Shown here piece after piece: positions 56,621 to 64,000 of a stretch of DNA of 64,000 nt; position 1 is the stretch's first letter; the number at the start of each line of letters is the position of its first letter. The notes beneath the pieces are model-generated. The model saw only the letters and a list, made by a program, of their open reading frames with translations, was not told the DNA's origin and did not search any database. The stretch lies in the NCBI GenBank assembly GCA_023251805.1, contig JAHEYB010000003.1, forward strand, positions 46,249 to 110,248. Direction: 5' to 3'. This DNA comes from Bacteroidota bacterium. Lineage in GTDB: Bacteria > Bacteroidota > Bacteroidia > 2-12-FULL-35-15. A program made the position numbers and the translations under genes.

Positions 56621-57379
56621 TTACCATTTGGCATCCGGGAACGAACGATGAACATATTGCATTTCTGCTAACAGAAATCCTAAATGCTCACTATGTTTTC
56701 CTTCTTTGCTACCTTTTTGTTTGAATTTTGTTTCAGGAACAGTTAATGTTGCTTCTGCAAAAACTTCGTTCACTTGTTTTTCCCAAGCAGCTTTTACTTT
56801 TGTTAAATCAGGAACAATTCCTTCTTTAATTAAGATAGCATCCACCTCATCCATGTCAAATAATTCAGAAGTAAACATCCACAATTCATTCACAGCATTT
56901 TGTAAACGCGTATGACTTTCTGCCGTTCCATCGCCTAAACGCAACATCCATTGTGATGTGTGACGCAAGTGGTACGTAATTTCTTTATGGGATTTTACAG
57001 CAATGGCAGCAATCGTTTCATCTTTACTATTTTTTAATTCTTCGTAAAGAAAAAACATATGAGCATCAAATAAAAACTGACGAGCAATAGTATTTGCATA
57101 ATCACCATTTGGTTGTTCAGTAATTAATAAATTTCTGTATTCGCGTTCGCCACGCATAAACGCTAAATCATCTTCATTGCGACCTTTGCCTTCCACTTTT
57201 CCTGCGTACTCTAATAGTGATGTTGCATTTCCCACAAAATCCAAAGCGATATTAATTAATGCAATGTCTTCTTCCAAGATAGGACCATGTCCGCACCACT
57301 CCGACAAACGGTGACCGATAATCAAACTGCTATCGCCCAAACGTAATAGGTATTCAAATTTTGCTTCTTGTAATGTCAT
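56621..57379 (-). CDS. paaC: Phenylacetate-CoA oxygenase subunit PaaC
   Basis: GDSSLIIGHRLSEWCGHGPILEEDIALINIALDFVGNA; ITYHLRHTSQWMLRLGDGT. Confidence 0.92.
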   Translation of the reverse strand: MTLQEAKFEYLLRLGDSSLIIGHRLSEWCGHGPILEEDIALINIALDFVGNATSLLEYAGKVEGKGRNEDDLAFMRGEREYRNLLITEQPNGDYANTIARQFLFDAHMFFLYEELKNSKDETIAAIAVKSHKEITYHLRHTSQWMLRLGDGTAESHTRLQNAVNELWMFTSELFDMDEVDAILIKEGIVPDLTKVKAAWEKQVNEVFAEATLTVPETKFKQKGSKEGKHSEHLGFLLAEMQYVHRSFPDAKW

Positions 57380-57449
57380 TTTAAAATTAGTTTCAGGTTT
57401 AAGGTTTAATTATTTCAGGTTTAGCAAACTTGAAACATTAAACTTGAAA

Positions 57450-57737
57450 TTATAGATACTTAACTCCTTCCGGAATTTTATAAAACGTTGGGTGACGATA
57501 TGGTTTATCGTTTGAAGGTTCAAAAAATGCCCCTTGATCTTCGGGACTTGAAGCAGAAATTGCATTTGCAGGAACTACCCAAATACTAATTCCTTCGCTT
57601 CTGCGCGTATACACATCACGTGCATTTTGTATTGCCATTTCAGCATCTACAGCATGAACGTTACCAACATGTTTGTGAGATATTCCGGGGTTTGCTTGCA
57701 CAAATACTTCCCATACCGGCCATTGTGAATCTGTCAT
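57450..57737 (-). CDS. paaB: Phenylacetate-CoA oxygenase subunit PaaB
   Basis: WPVWEVFVQANPGISHKHVGNVHAVDAEMAIQNARDVYTRRSEGISIWVVPA. Confidence 0.94.
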   Translation of the reverse strand: MTDSQWPVWEVFVQANPGISHKHVGNVHAVDAEMAIQNARDVYTRRSEGISIWVVPANAISASSPEDQGAFFEPSNDKPYRHPTFYKIPEGVKYL

Positions 57738-57819
57738 AATTATTTAGTTATTTGTTGTTGGTTATTAGTTGCTGGCTGTGTTATCAAAAAACAAACAACC
57801 AAAAACTAACAACTAAAAT

Positions 57820-58761
57820 TTAAGCTACTTGTTTTTGTTTTGATTGTTTTGCTGCGTATGCTGCTGCTGCTTCACGTACCCATGCACCTTCTTTATCTGC
57901 ATCTACTCTTGCTTTTAAACGTTTTGCATTGCATGGACCATTTCCTTTTATCACATCAAAAAATTCATCCCAGTTAATTGGTCCGTGAGTATAGCTTCCT
58001 GTTTTTTCATCCAACTTCATATCCTTATCAGGAATAGTTAATCCAATAAAATCTGCTTGAGGAACTGTTCTATCAATGAAACGTTGACGAATTGCATCGT
58101 TACTTTCCATCTTTACTTTCCAACGCATCAACTGATCGGAGTTTGGTGATTGATCATCACTTGGCCCTAACATCATGATAGATGGCCACCACCAACGGTT
58201 CAACGCATCTTGCGCCAATGCTTTTTGCTCAGGAGTTCCTTGTGCCAAATGCATCATGATTTCATATCCTTGACGGTTGTGGAAACTTTCTTCTTTACAA
58301 ATACGCACCATCGCACGGCAATATGGTCCGTATGAACCACGAGCCAAGGCTGTTTGATTCATAATTGCTGCACCATCTACTAACCAACCAATCGCTCCGA
58401 TATCAGCCCATGTTAAAGTTGGATAATTAAAGATGCTGGAATATTTTGCTTTTCCGGTATGTAGTTGAGATAATAATTCGGTTCTGTCGATACCCAATGT
58501 TTCGGTAGCGCTGTATAAATATAAACCGTGTCCGGCTTCATCTTGTACTTTCGCTAAAAGAATTGCTTTTCTGCGAAGGTTCGGTGCGCGGGTGATCCAG
58601 TTTCCTTCTGGTAGCATCCCAACAATTTCGGAATGCGCATGCTGACTCATCATACGAATCAATTGCTTACGGTAAGCTTCCGGCATCCAATCCTTAGGCT
58701 CTATTTTTTGTCCCGAAGCAATTTTTGCTTCAAAGGCTTCTACTTGTTTTGCATCATCCAT
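57820..58761 (-). CDS. paaA: Phenylacetate-CoA oxygenase subunit PaaA
   Basis: Diiron motifs ([37 protein letters not shown]), [31 protein letters not shown]. Confidence 0.95.
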   Translation of the reverse strand: MDDAKQVEAFEAKIASGQKIEPKDWMPEAYRKQLIRMMSQHAHSEIVGMLPEGNWITRAPNLRRKAILLAKVQDEAGHGLYLYSATETLGIDRTELLSQLHTGKAKYSSIFNYPTLTWADIGAIGWLVDGAAIMNQTALARGSYGPYCRAMVRICKEESFHNRQGYEIMMHLAQGTPEQKALAQDALNRWWWPSIMMLGPSDDQSPNSDQLMRWKVKMESNDAIRQRFIDRTVPQADFIGLTIPDKDMKLDEKTGSYTHGPINWDEFFDVIKGNGPCNAKRLKARVDADKEGAWVREAAAAYAAKQSKQKQVA

Positions 58762-58769
58762 CGTGTTGG

Positions 58770-58784
58770 GTCTATCTAATAGAC
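58770..58784. promoter_or_regulatory. Palindrome GTCTAT-CTA-ATAGAC between the paaA promoter and start codon
   Basis: Perfect 6-bp arms, 3-nt spacer, adjacent to the -7 element. Confidence 0.5.
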
Positions 58785-58786
58785 TA

Positions 58787-58817
58787 TAAAAATAGGGATT
58801 TAATCAGTTTTTACAAA
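58787..58817 (-). promoter_or_regulatory. Predicted paaA promoter
   Basis: Minus strand TTTG-N19-TATTTTTA. Confidence 0.65.
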
Positions 58818-58884
58818 ATTGGGCATAAAATTCCAATAAATACAGCAGTTTTAGGGCTGATTTGTTTGGGAAAATAAGGTTAAC

Positions 58885-59027
58885 TTAACCGCAGAGAGCG
58901 CAGAGAGTCGCGGAGATTTATTGTTTTAAGGCGGTAGACATATGTATTTGTTGTGACAACATTTAATAAAAAAAGATGTTATGAATAGCATCCCTTAAAT
59001 TTTTCTCTGCGTACCTCTGCGGCTAAA
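58885..59027. repeat. Intergenic element with terminal imperfect inverted repeats
   Basis: Left TTAACCGCAGAGAGCGCAGAGA; right, reverse complement TTAGCCGCAGAGGTACGCAGAGA. Confidence 0.65.
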
Positions 59028-59029
59028 CC

Positions 59030-60100
59030 CTATAAACCCTTATCGTAATTCACCACTACTTTATCAGTAGTTGGGCGGCTCTGACAAGTTAAAATAAATC
59101 CTTGTTTTACCTCAGAAGCAGAAAGCGCGTAGTTCACTGCCATTTCTACTTTACCATCTTGTAATAAAGCACGACATGTACAACAAGAACCACCTTGACA
59201 AGCATAAGGAGCATCTAATCCGATACGGATAGCTGCTTCTAAAATGGTTTCATTTTCTTCTAATACAACTGGGTACTCATCTCCATCAATAATAATAGTT
59301 GCAGAAGCTCCGGAAGCAGTATTTCCGCTAGGTTTAATTTCATCCGCTGTAACTGGCGCAGTAAAATATTCGATGTGAATTTGAGATTCTTTGATGTTTA
59401 ATTCTTTTAATGCAGCAACCACGTTCTCCATCATTGGGCCTGGACCGCAAATAAAATATTCATTGTCAGCATTTTTATCTACATAGTCATTTATCAATTC
59501 AATGTCCTTTTCTTTGGTCATCAAGCCTTTTAGGTTAGCAGGATGAGCAGCAGGAGCATTGTTTAAAACGTGTACTACATTTAATCTATCAGCATTTGCT
59601 ACAGATAGCTGTTCTATTTGTTTTTGAAAAATGATAGATGCCTCGTCATTATTTCCATAGAATAAAGTGATTCTACTATTTGGTTCTGCTTTCAACACCG
59701 TTTTCAAGATAGAAAACATTGGTGTGATTCCACTTCCACCGCCAAAAAGAATGTAGTTCTTTTTATTTGAGGGATTCATCTCCGTAAAGAAATTTCCCAT
59801 TGGCGTCATCACTTCAAACACATCACCAACTTTAAGTGTATCATTTATAAATGTAGAAACACGACCATCTTTCACCTTTTTTATTGCCACACGCAATTCA
59901 TTTTCATCAACCGGACTGCTACAAATAGAATAAGAGCGTCTTAATTCTTCCCCTTTTACATTTAACTTTAAAGTAAGGTATTGCCCTTGTTTGTATTTAT
60001 AGTCTTGTTTCAGATTTGCAGGTACTTCAAAAGCAACAGAAACGGCATCAGCAGTTTCACGCACAACATCAACAACTTTTAATGAATGGAATTTCGACAT
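59030..60100 (-). CDS. paaE: Phenylacetate-CoA oxygenase reductase PaaE
   Basis: FNR-type domain (LRRSYSICSSP, FGGGSGITPMFSILK) plus 2Fe-2S ferredoxin (ACQGGSCCTCRA...CQSRP). Confidence 0.94.
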   Translation of the reverse strand: MSKFHSLKVVDVVRETADAVSVAFEVPANLKQDYKYKQGQYLTLKLNVKGEELRRSYSICSSPVDENELRVAIKKVKDGRVSTFINDTLKVGDVFEVMTPMGNFFTEMNPSNKKNYILFGGGSGITPMFSILKTVLKAEPNSRITLFYGNNDEASIIFQKQIEQLSVANADRLNVVHVLNNAPAAHPANLKGLMTKEKDIELINDYVDKNADNEYFICGPGPMMENVVAALKELNIKESQIHIEYFTAPVTADEIKPSGNTASGASATIIIDGDEYPVVLEENETILEAAIRIGLDAPYACQGGSCCTCRALLQDGKVEMAVNYALSASEVKQGFILTCQSRPTTDKVVVNYDKGL

Positions 60101-60123
60101 TTTTTAAAATAGATTTTAGGGCG

Positions 60124-60154
60124 CAAATTTACAATTAATATAGAAACAGACAAA
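60124..60154 (-). promoter_or_regulatory. Predicted paaE promoter
   Basis: Minus strand TTTG-N19-TAAATTTG, same spacing as the tRNA-Lys promoter. Confidence 0.75.
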
Positions 60155-60197
60155 GTTGCATAAAAATATATAAATTGCGAGCTATATTATAGTATCA

Positions 60198-61358
60198 ATG
60201 TCGGATTCCAACAAGGTATTTTTCCCAAATCTAGAAGGCTTGCGCTTTTTTGCGTTTTTTTTAGTTTTCATCAATCACGCAACGGGCTGTCTGGGCTATA
60301 ATAATCAATCAGCCAAATTTGACTTTATCCGTTCTCACTTTTTTTGGAGTGGAGATTTAGGAGTGAGTTTCTTTTTTGTATTGAGCGGATTTTTGATCAC
60401 CTATCTTTTATTAAAGGAAAAAGAACTGAGTGGAAGAATTAATATTAAAAACTTTTATATAAGAAGAGTATTACGAATTTGGCCATTGTATTTTTTGATT
60501 GTGGTGATGTGTTTATTTGTTTTTCCGATGCTTGACAACACATTACCAAAATGGTTTCCTATTGGAGTAAATATTGCTGATCTAAATAAGTGGTTTTATT
60601 TAACATTCACAGGAAATTTTGATTATATCTATAATGGAATAACCAATGTTTTGATTGGGGTTTTGTGGTCAGTTTCTATTGAGGAACAATTTTATTTGTT
60701 TTGGCCATTAATTATTGCATTTATTCCTAACAAATATTTATTAAAAACATTTCTACTAATTATTATTGGCTCAATTGCTTTTCGTTTTTTTTACGCACAG
60801 GGAAATTCAATGATCATTAAATATCATTCACTTTCATGTATTTCGGATTTAGCTTCCGGAGCGGTGATTGCTTATTTGGCTTTTCAAAAAAATGTTATTA
60901 CTTGGATGGAGAAGATTTCGAAAAGAAAAATAATTTTTGTTTATCTTTTATTAATTGTTTTGGTTCCTCTTCGATTTTATTCCTGGAAATTTGGCGTGTA
61001 TTACAATCACGCTTCCTCTATTATGCCTTTAGTTTTCTCTTCCATTTTTGCTTTTATAATAATGGAACAGAATTATGCCACAAACTCCTTTTATAAAATA
61101 AAAAACTGGAAGTTGATTTCATCTTTTGGAAAGTATACTTACGGAATGTATTGTTATCACATGATTGTATTTTTCTCAACCTTATTCATCTTTCATTTGA
61201 TGGGTATTGATATCCAAAGCATGAGCAAATACACATTTTTGTTTATTGTATTCGTTTCCTTTTTCTCAACGATATTGGTTGCGGAATTGAGTTATCATTA
61301 TTATGAATCGTTCTTTTTGAGATTGAAGAATAGATTTAGTTTTATAGAACGGGAATAG
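60198..61358 (+). CDS. Acyltransferase 3 family membrane protein
   Basis: LEGLRFFAFFLVFINHA, GDLGVSFFFVLSGFLITYLLL, RRVLRIWPLYFL, LWSVSIEEQFYLFWPLII. Confidence 0.9.
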   Translation: MSDSNKVFFPNLEGLRFFAFFLVFINHATGCLGYNNQSAKFDFIRSHFFWSGDLGVSFFFVLSGFLITYLLLKEKELSGRINIKNFYIRRVLRIWPLYFLIVVMCLFVFPMLDNTLPKWFPIGVNIADLNKWFYLTFTGNFDYIYNGITNVLIGVLWSVSIEEQFYLFWPLIIAFIPNKYLLKTFLLIIIGSIAFRFFYAQGNSMIIKYHSLSCISDLASGAVIAYLAFQKNVITWMEKISKRKIIFVYLLLIVLVPLRFYSWKFGVYYNHASSIMPLVFSSIFAFIIMEQNYATNSFYKIKNWKLISSFGKYTYGMYCYHMIVFFSTLFIFHLMGIDIQSMSKYTFLFIVFVSFFSTILVAELSYHYYESFFLRLKNRFSFIERE

Positions 61359-61444
61359 GAAAATAGAACTCTTACCCTTCGACTACGCTCAGGGTGACGA
61401 AACATCGTATATGCTTCAAAGCATAATGCTCAGAGTGAGCGAAT

Positions 61445-61477
61445 AAAAAAAGCCCAGAGAAATCTCCGGGCTTTTTT
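61445..61477. terminator. Bidirectional terminator
   Basis: AAAAAAAGCCCAGAGA-AA-TCTCCGGGCTTTTTT. Confidence 0.8.
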
Positions 61478-61490
61478 ATGTTTGAAAGTT

Positions 61491-62594
61491 TTACTTCGAA
61501 ACGACAATCTTGTGTACCTCTCTACTGGAGTCGGATTGAATGATAAAGAAATAAACTCCTGAGGCTAAATCCAAATCAGAAACAGTTACTTCTTGATGAT
61601 GAGTTCCTGCAGTTTGTGTTTCATCTAAAACAATTGCAATAGTTTTACCAAAAATATCAGTCAAACTCATTTTCAAATGTGTTTTTGTACTTAGGTTATA
61701 TTGAACCGACATATTATCTACAAATGGATTTGGATAAACAGAAGAGTTAAAATTAGTGTGTCCATTTTCTGCAATTCCCAATTGAGGAACACCGGCAATA
61801 ACGGTATCAATGTATTCAACATTGGTGATGGCCATTGTTCCAAAAACATCAGAAGCATCTACTTTTAAAACGGGGATTTGCATTCCCGTAGCCAACCATT
61901 TATATTCATAACGTAGGGGACGAGGAATATTTGTTCCTATTCCAATAATATCTAATTCAACGGTATCAACGGCAGAAATGGTAGACTTTACACGCAAAGC
62001 GTTAAATGTTCCATAAGGAGTAGTAACTGTTCCCCAACCATCAACCACATTCACACGATGCCCTGTTTGTCCGTAATACCCAATAGTTGGAATAGGCAAA
62101 CCAAATTGGTAGTCGCACGAATCCGTATTTAAATAATCCATAGGAAAACGATAAATCACATCATCTGACGAGTATAAAAATGGCAAAGGAATACCATTTA
62201 TAGTATATCCTGCACCAATTTGGCGAAATTTAGATGATGATTCTTTTAGAAAATCATAAGCCATATCCAAGGTAACACCCGGAATTGGTAAAGAGGTTAA
62301 AATATTATTTTCATTCCCGTATGAGGTATTGAAAATATTAAAAATCAAATTAAAAGGAGTGGGAAAAGTAAGAGGTGAATCAAATTTTTCGTACCGTTGA
62401 AAGTCCGGAGCCAAAGTTGAATAGTCCCAAGTATAATTTGCACCCGTTAAAGTAACATCGTTGGTGTCTATATTGATGGTTACACTAATCAAAACGGAAT
62501 CACCTGCATTGGGCATATCCGAAGAGTTGATAGTTATTTGAGCATTTAAATAACCTGTAAGGAGACTTGCAAAAAAGAGTATATATTTTTTCAT
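61491..62594 (-). CDS. Secreted protein with type IX secretion sorting domain
   Basis: Signal peptide; C-term SSVYPNPFVDNMSVQYNLSTKTHLKMSLTDIFGKTIAIV...GVYFFIIQS. Confidence 0.85.
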   Translation of the reverse strand: MKKYILFFASLLTGYLNAQITINSSDMPNAGDSVLISVTINIDTNDVTLTGANYTWDYSTLAPDFQRYEKFDSPLTFPTPFNLIFNIFNTSYGNENNILTSLPIPGVTLDMAYDFLKESSSKFRQIGAGYTINGIPLPFLYSSDDVIYRFPMDYLNTDSCDYQFGLPIPTIGYYGQTGHRVNVVDGWGTVTTPYGTFNALRVKSTISAVDTVELDIIGIGTNIPRPLRYEYKWLATGMQIPVLKVDASDVFGTMAITNVEYIDTVIAGVPQLGIAENGHTNFNSSVYPNPFVDNMSVQYNLSTKTHLKMSLTDIFGKTIAIVLDETQTAGTHHQEVTVSDLDLASGVYFFIIQSDSSREVHKIVVSK

Positions 62595-62691
62595 TATCTT
62601 ATTTTAGTAAAACATTCGGTATCAAATGTATTAAAATTCAAGCAATTAAGCTCCATTTTTTTAGTACCTTCGTATCTCAAAAATCAGAACT

Positions 62692-63687
62692 ATGAAACAA
62701 TTAAAAACTCCATTATTTGTATCACTTGTATTGACAAGTGTTTTGGCTTTTAATTCTTGTAAAAAAGATAAGGACGAAGAGCCAACGAGTACTACCACAA
62801 CCACACCTCCTTATACAGCTTGTGCTCCTGCAACGGTTTATACTCCGCCAAGTGGAACTTCTCCAAAATTGATTTTCCAATTCAAATTTGATTCCACTCA
62901 GGTAAGATTAGACAATATTGGAAATCCATCTACTGTTCCTGCGGGAAATGCTGCTCAATCACCTATTTTTAATTTTATGAGTCAGCATTATATTGAATTA
63001 GCAGGAGATTTGGATTTAGTAGGAGCCGGAGAAGTTTTGCACATAGGACAACAAACAACAGCGGGTGGACTAACGGCAATTGATTATTGTGCATCCGTAC
63101 AAACGGCTGAAAATGCTACTTTCTTTTCTATTCCTATCGATTCTATCAATCCGGGTTCATACAAATGGTTAAGAGTTTCTTTGGCTTATCAAAACTATAC
63201 CATTTCTTATAAATCTACTTCGGTACCGGGCGGATTTGGGACAGGAACCATTGCTTCTTTTATAGGCTTTAGAACCTATATTACCGGATATCAAATGAAT
63301 GGTGTGAGCTACAATCCAACGGCAGCAACAGGTGGACAAGGCAATCACAACCAGGGATATTGGGGTTTTCAAACAAATGTTGCAGGCACCAATTATTTCA
63401 TAGATGGACAATCCGCTGGTACAACAGTACCTAATCCACTGTTTGCTACATCCCCTATTCCTGCAGGAAGTTGTTTAGTCACTGGTCAGTTTGTAGACAA
63501 CACACTTGTGAATTCTCCTTTAGTTATAACAGGACTGGAGACTGCTGACATTGTAATTACGGTTTCTTTATCCACAAATAAAAGTTTTGAGTGGGTTGAT
63601 TCTACTCCGGATGGCTATTTTGAGCCGAGCATTGGTGAGGCAGTTGTAGACATGGGAATCAGAGGATTGATACCAATCAAAAACTAA
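62692..63687 (+). CDS. Hypothetical lipoprotein
   Basis: Lipobox-like LVLTSVLAFNSCKKDKDEEP; beta-rich body. Confidence 0.78.
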   Translation: MKQLKTPLFVSLVLTSVLAFNSCKKDKDEEPTSTTTTTPPYTACAPATVYTPPSGTSPKLIFQFKFDSTQVRLDNIGNPSTVPAGNAAQSPIFNFMSQHYIELAGDLDLVGAGEVLHIGQQTTAGGLTAIDYCASVQTAENATFFSIPIDSINPGSYKWLRVSLAYQNYTISYKSTSVPGGFGTGTIASFIGFRTYITGYQMNGVSYNPTAATGGQGNHNQGYWGFQTNVAGTNYFIDGQSAGTTVPNPLFATSPIPAGSCLVTGQFVDNTLVNSPLVITGLETADIVITVSLSTNKSFEWVDSTPDGYFEPSIGEAVVDMGIRGLIPIKN

Positions 63688-63707
63688 AAAAAACATCAAA
63701 AATATTG

Positions 63708-63738
63708 AAACCTCTCTGATTTTCGGGGAGGTTTTTTT
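63708..63738 (+). terminator. Rho-independent terminator
   Basis: AAACCTC ... GAGGTTTTTTT. Confidence 0.75.
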
Positions 63739-63840
63739 GTGCTTTATTGGCAATAAAAAGCATACTTTTTCGTTGTTAAAAATTGTACCTGAATAGCATA
63801 ATAAATGTGTACTTTTGAGTACTTATATCTATTAAAAGAA

Positions 63841-64000
63841 ATGAAACGGATTATATACATTTTAGTGCTTACTTTTTTTATTCCACTTTTTTCATTGGCA
63901 CAAAAAAAAGCAGTTGCTTGGCAAGACGGGAAACATGATTTAGTGCAATTTTCAGGAGTAGTTGTTGAAGGAGATAGTTTGAGACCAATTCCTTATGCCA
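63841..64000 (+). CDS. 5' end of a secreted protein with carboxypeptidase-like regulatory domain (truncated by window end)
   Basis: MKRIIYILVLTFFIPLFSLAQKKAVAWQDGKHDLVQFSGVVVEGDSLRPIPYA..., open to the window end. Confidence 0.65.
   Translation, partial: MKRIIYILVLTFFIPLFSLAQKKAVAWQDGKHDLVQFSGVVVEGDSLRPIPYA

Noticed and set aside
1-64000. Prophage, transposase, CRISPR-Cas or toxin-antitoxin locus
   Set aside because: No ORF with recognisable phage, transposase, Cas or TA motifs was found in the translated track.

Overview
This AT-rich window comes from a Bacteroidota-type genome (type IX secretion sorting domains, DUF5686/CarboxypepD_reg proteins, TTTG-N19-TAnnTTTG promoters). I see four main blocks. 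(1) paaZ is followed 2 nt later by a tightly packed operon of five sensor proteins. Four have TPRs and one has a MORN-like N-terminus. All five stop at the same point, just after a conserved 'EILDSIxYAKRIQxSLLPTEKYI' helix. A stand-alone SpoIIE/PP2C phosphatase core follows, then a terminator, then two full-length TPR-TM-SpoIIE fusions. This looks like a many-sensors/one-phosphatase split system and is my top candidate for an undescribed system. (2) A housekeeping stretch includes rluF, dbpA, a fused 2-oxoacid dehydrogenase E1, rocD, rlmD, an NlpC/P60 protein, aroK and tRNA-Lys(TTT). (3) A putative sigma factor / membrane FGE-like protein / VWA block is followed by rhlE and a 1503-aa alpha-2-macroglobulin-like protein. 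(4) A phenylacetate degradation cluster on the minus strand (paaE, A, B, C, D, G, a four-helix-bundle protein, paaH, then phhA, paaI, paaJ, paaY) lies about 50 kb from paaZ. Several families of dispersed palindromic repeats occur between genes, and two such repeats appear in frame inside genes. All calls come from reading motifs in the sequence. No database search was run.
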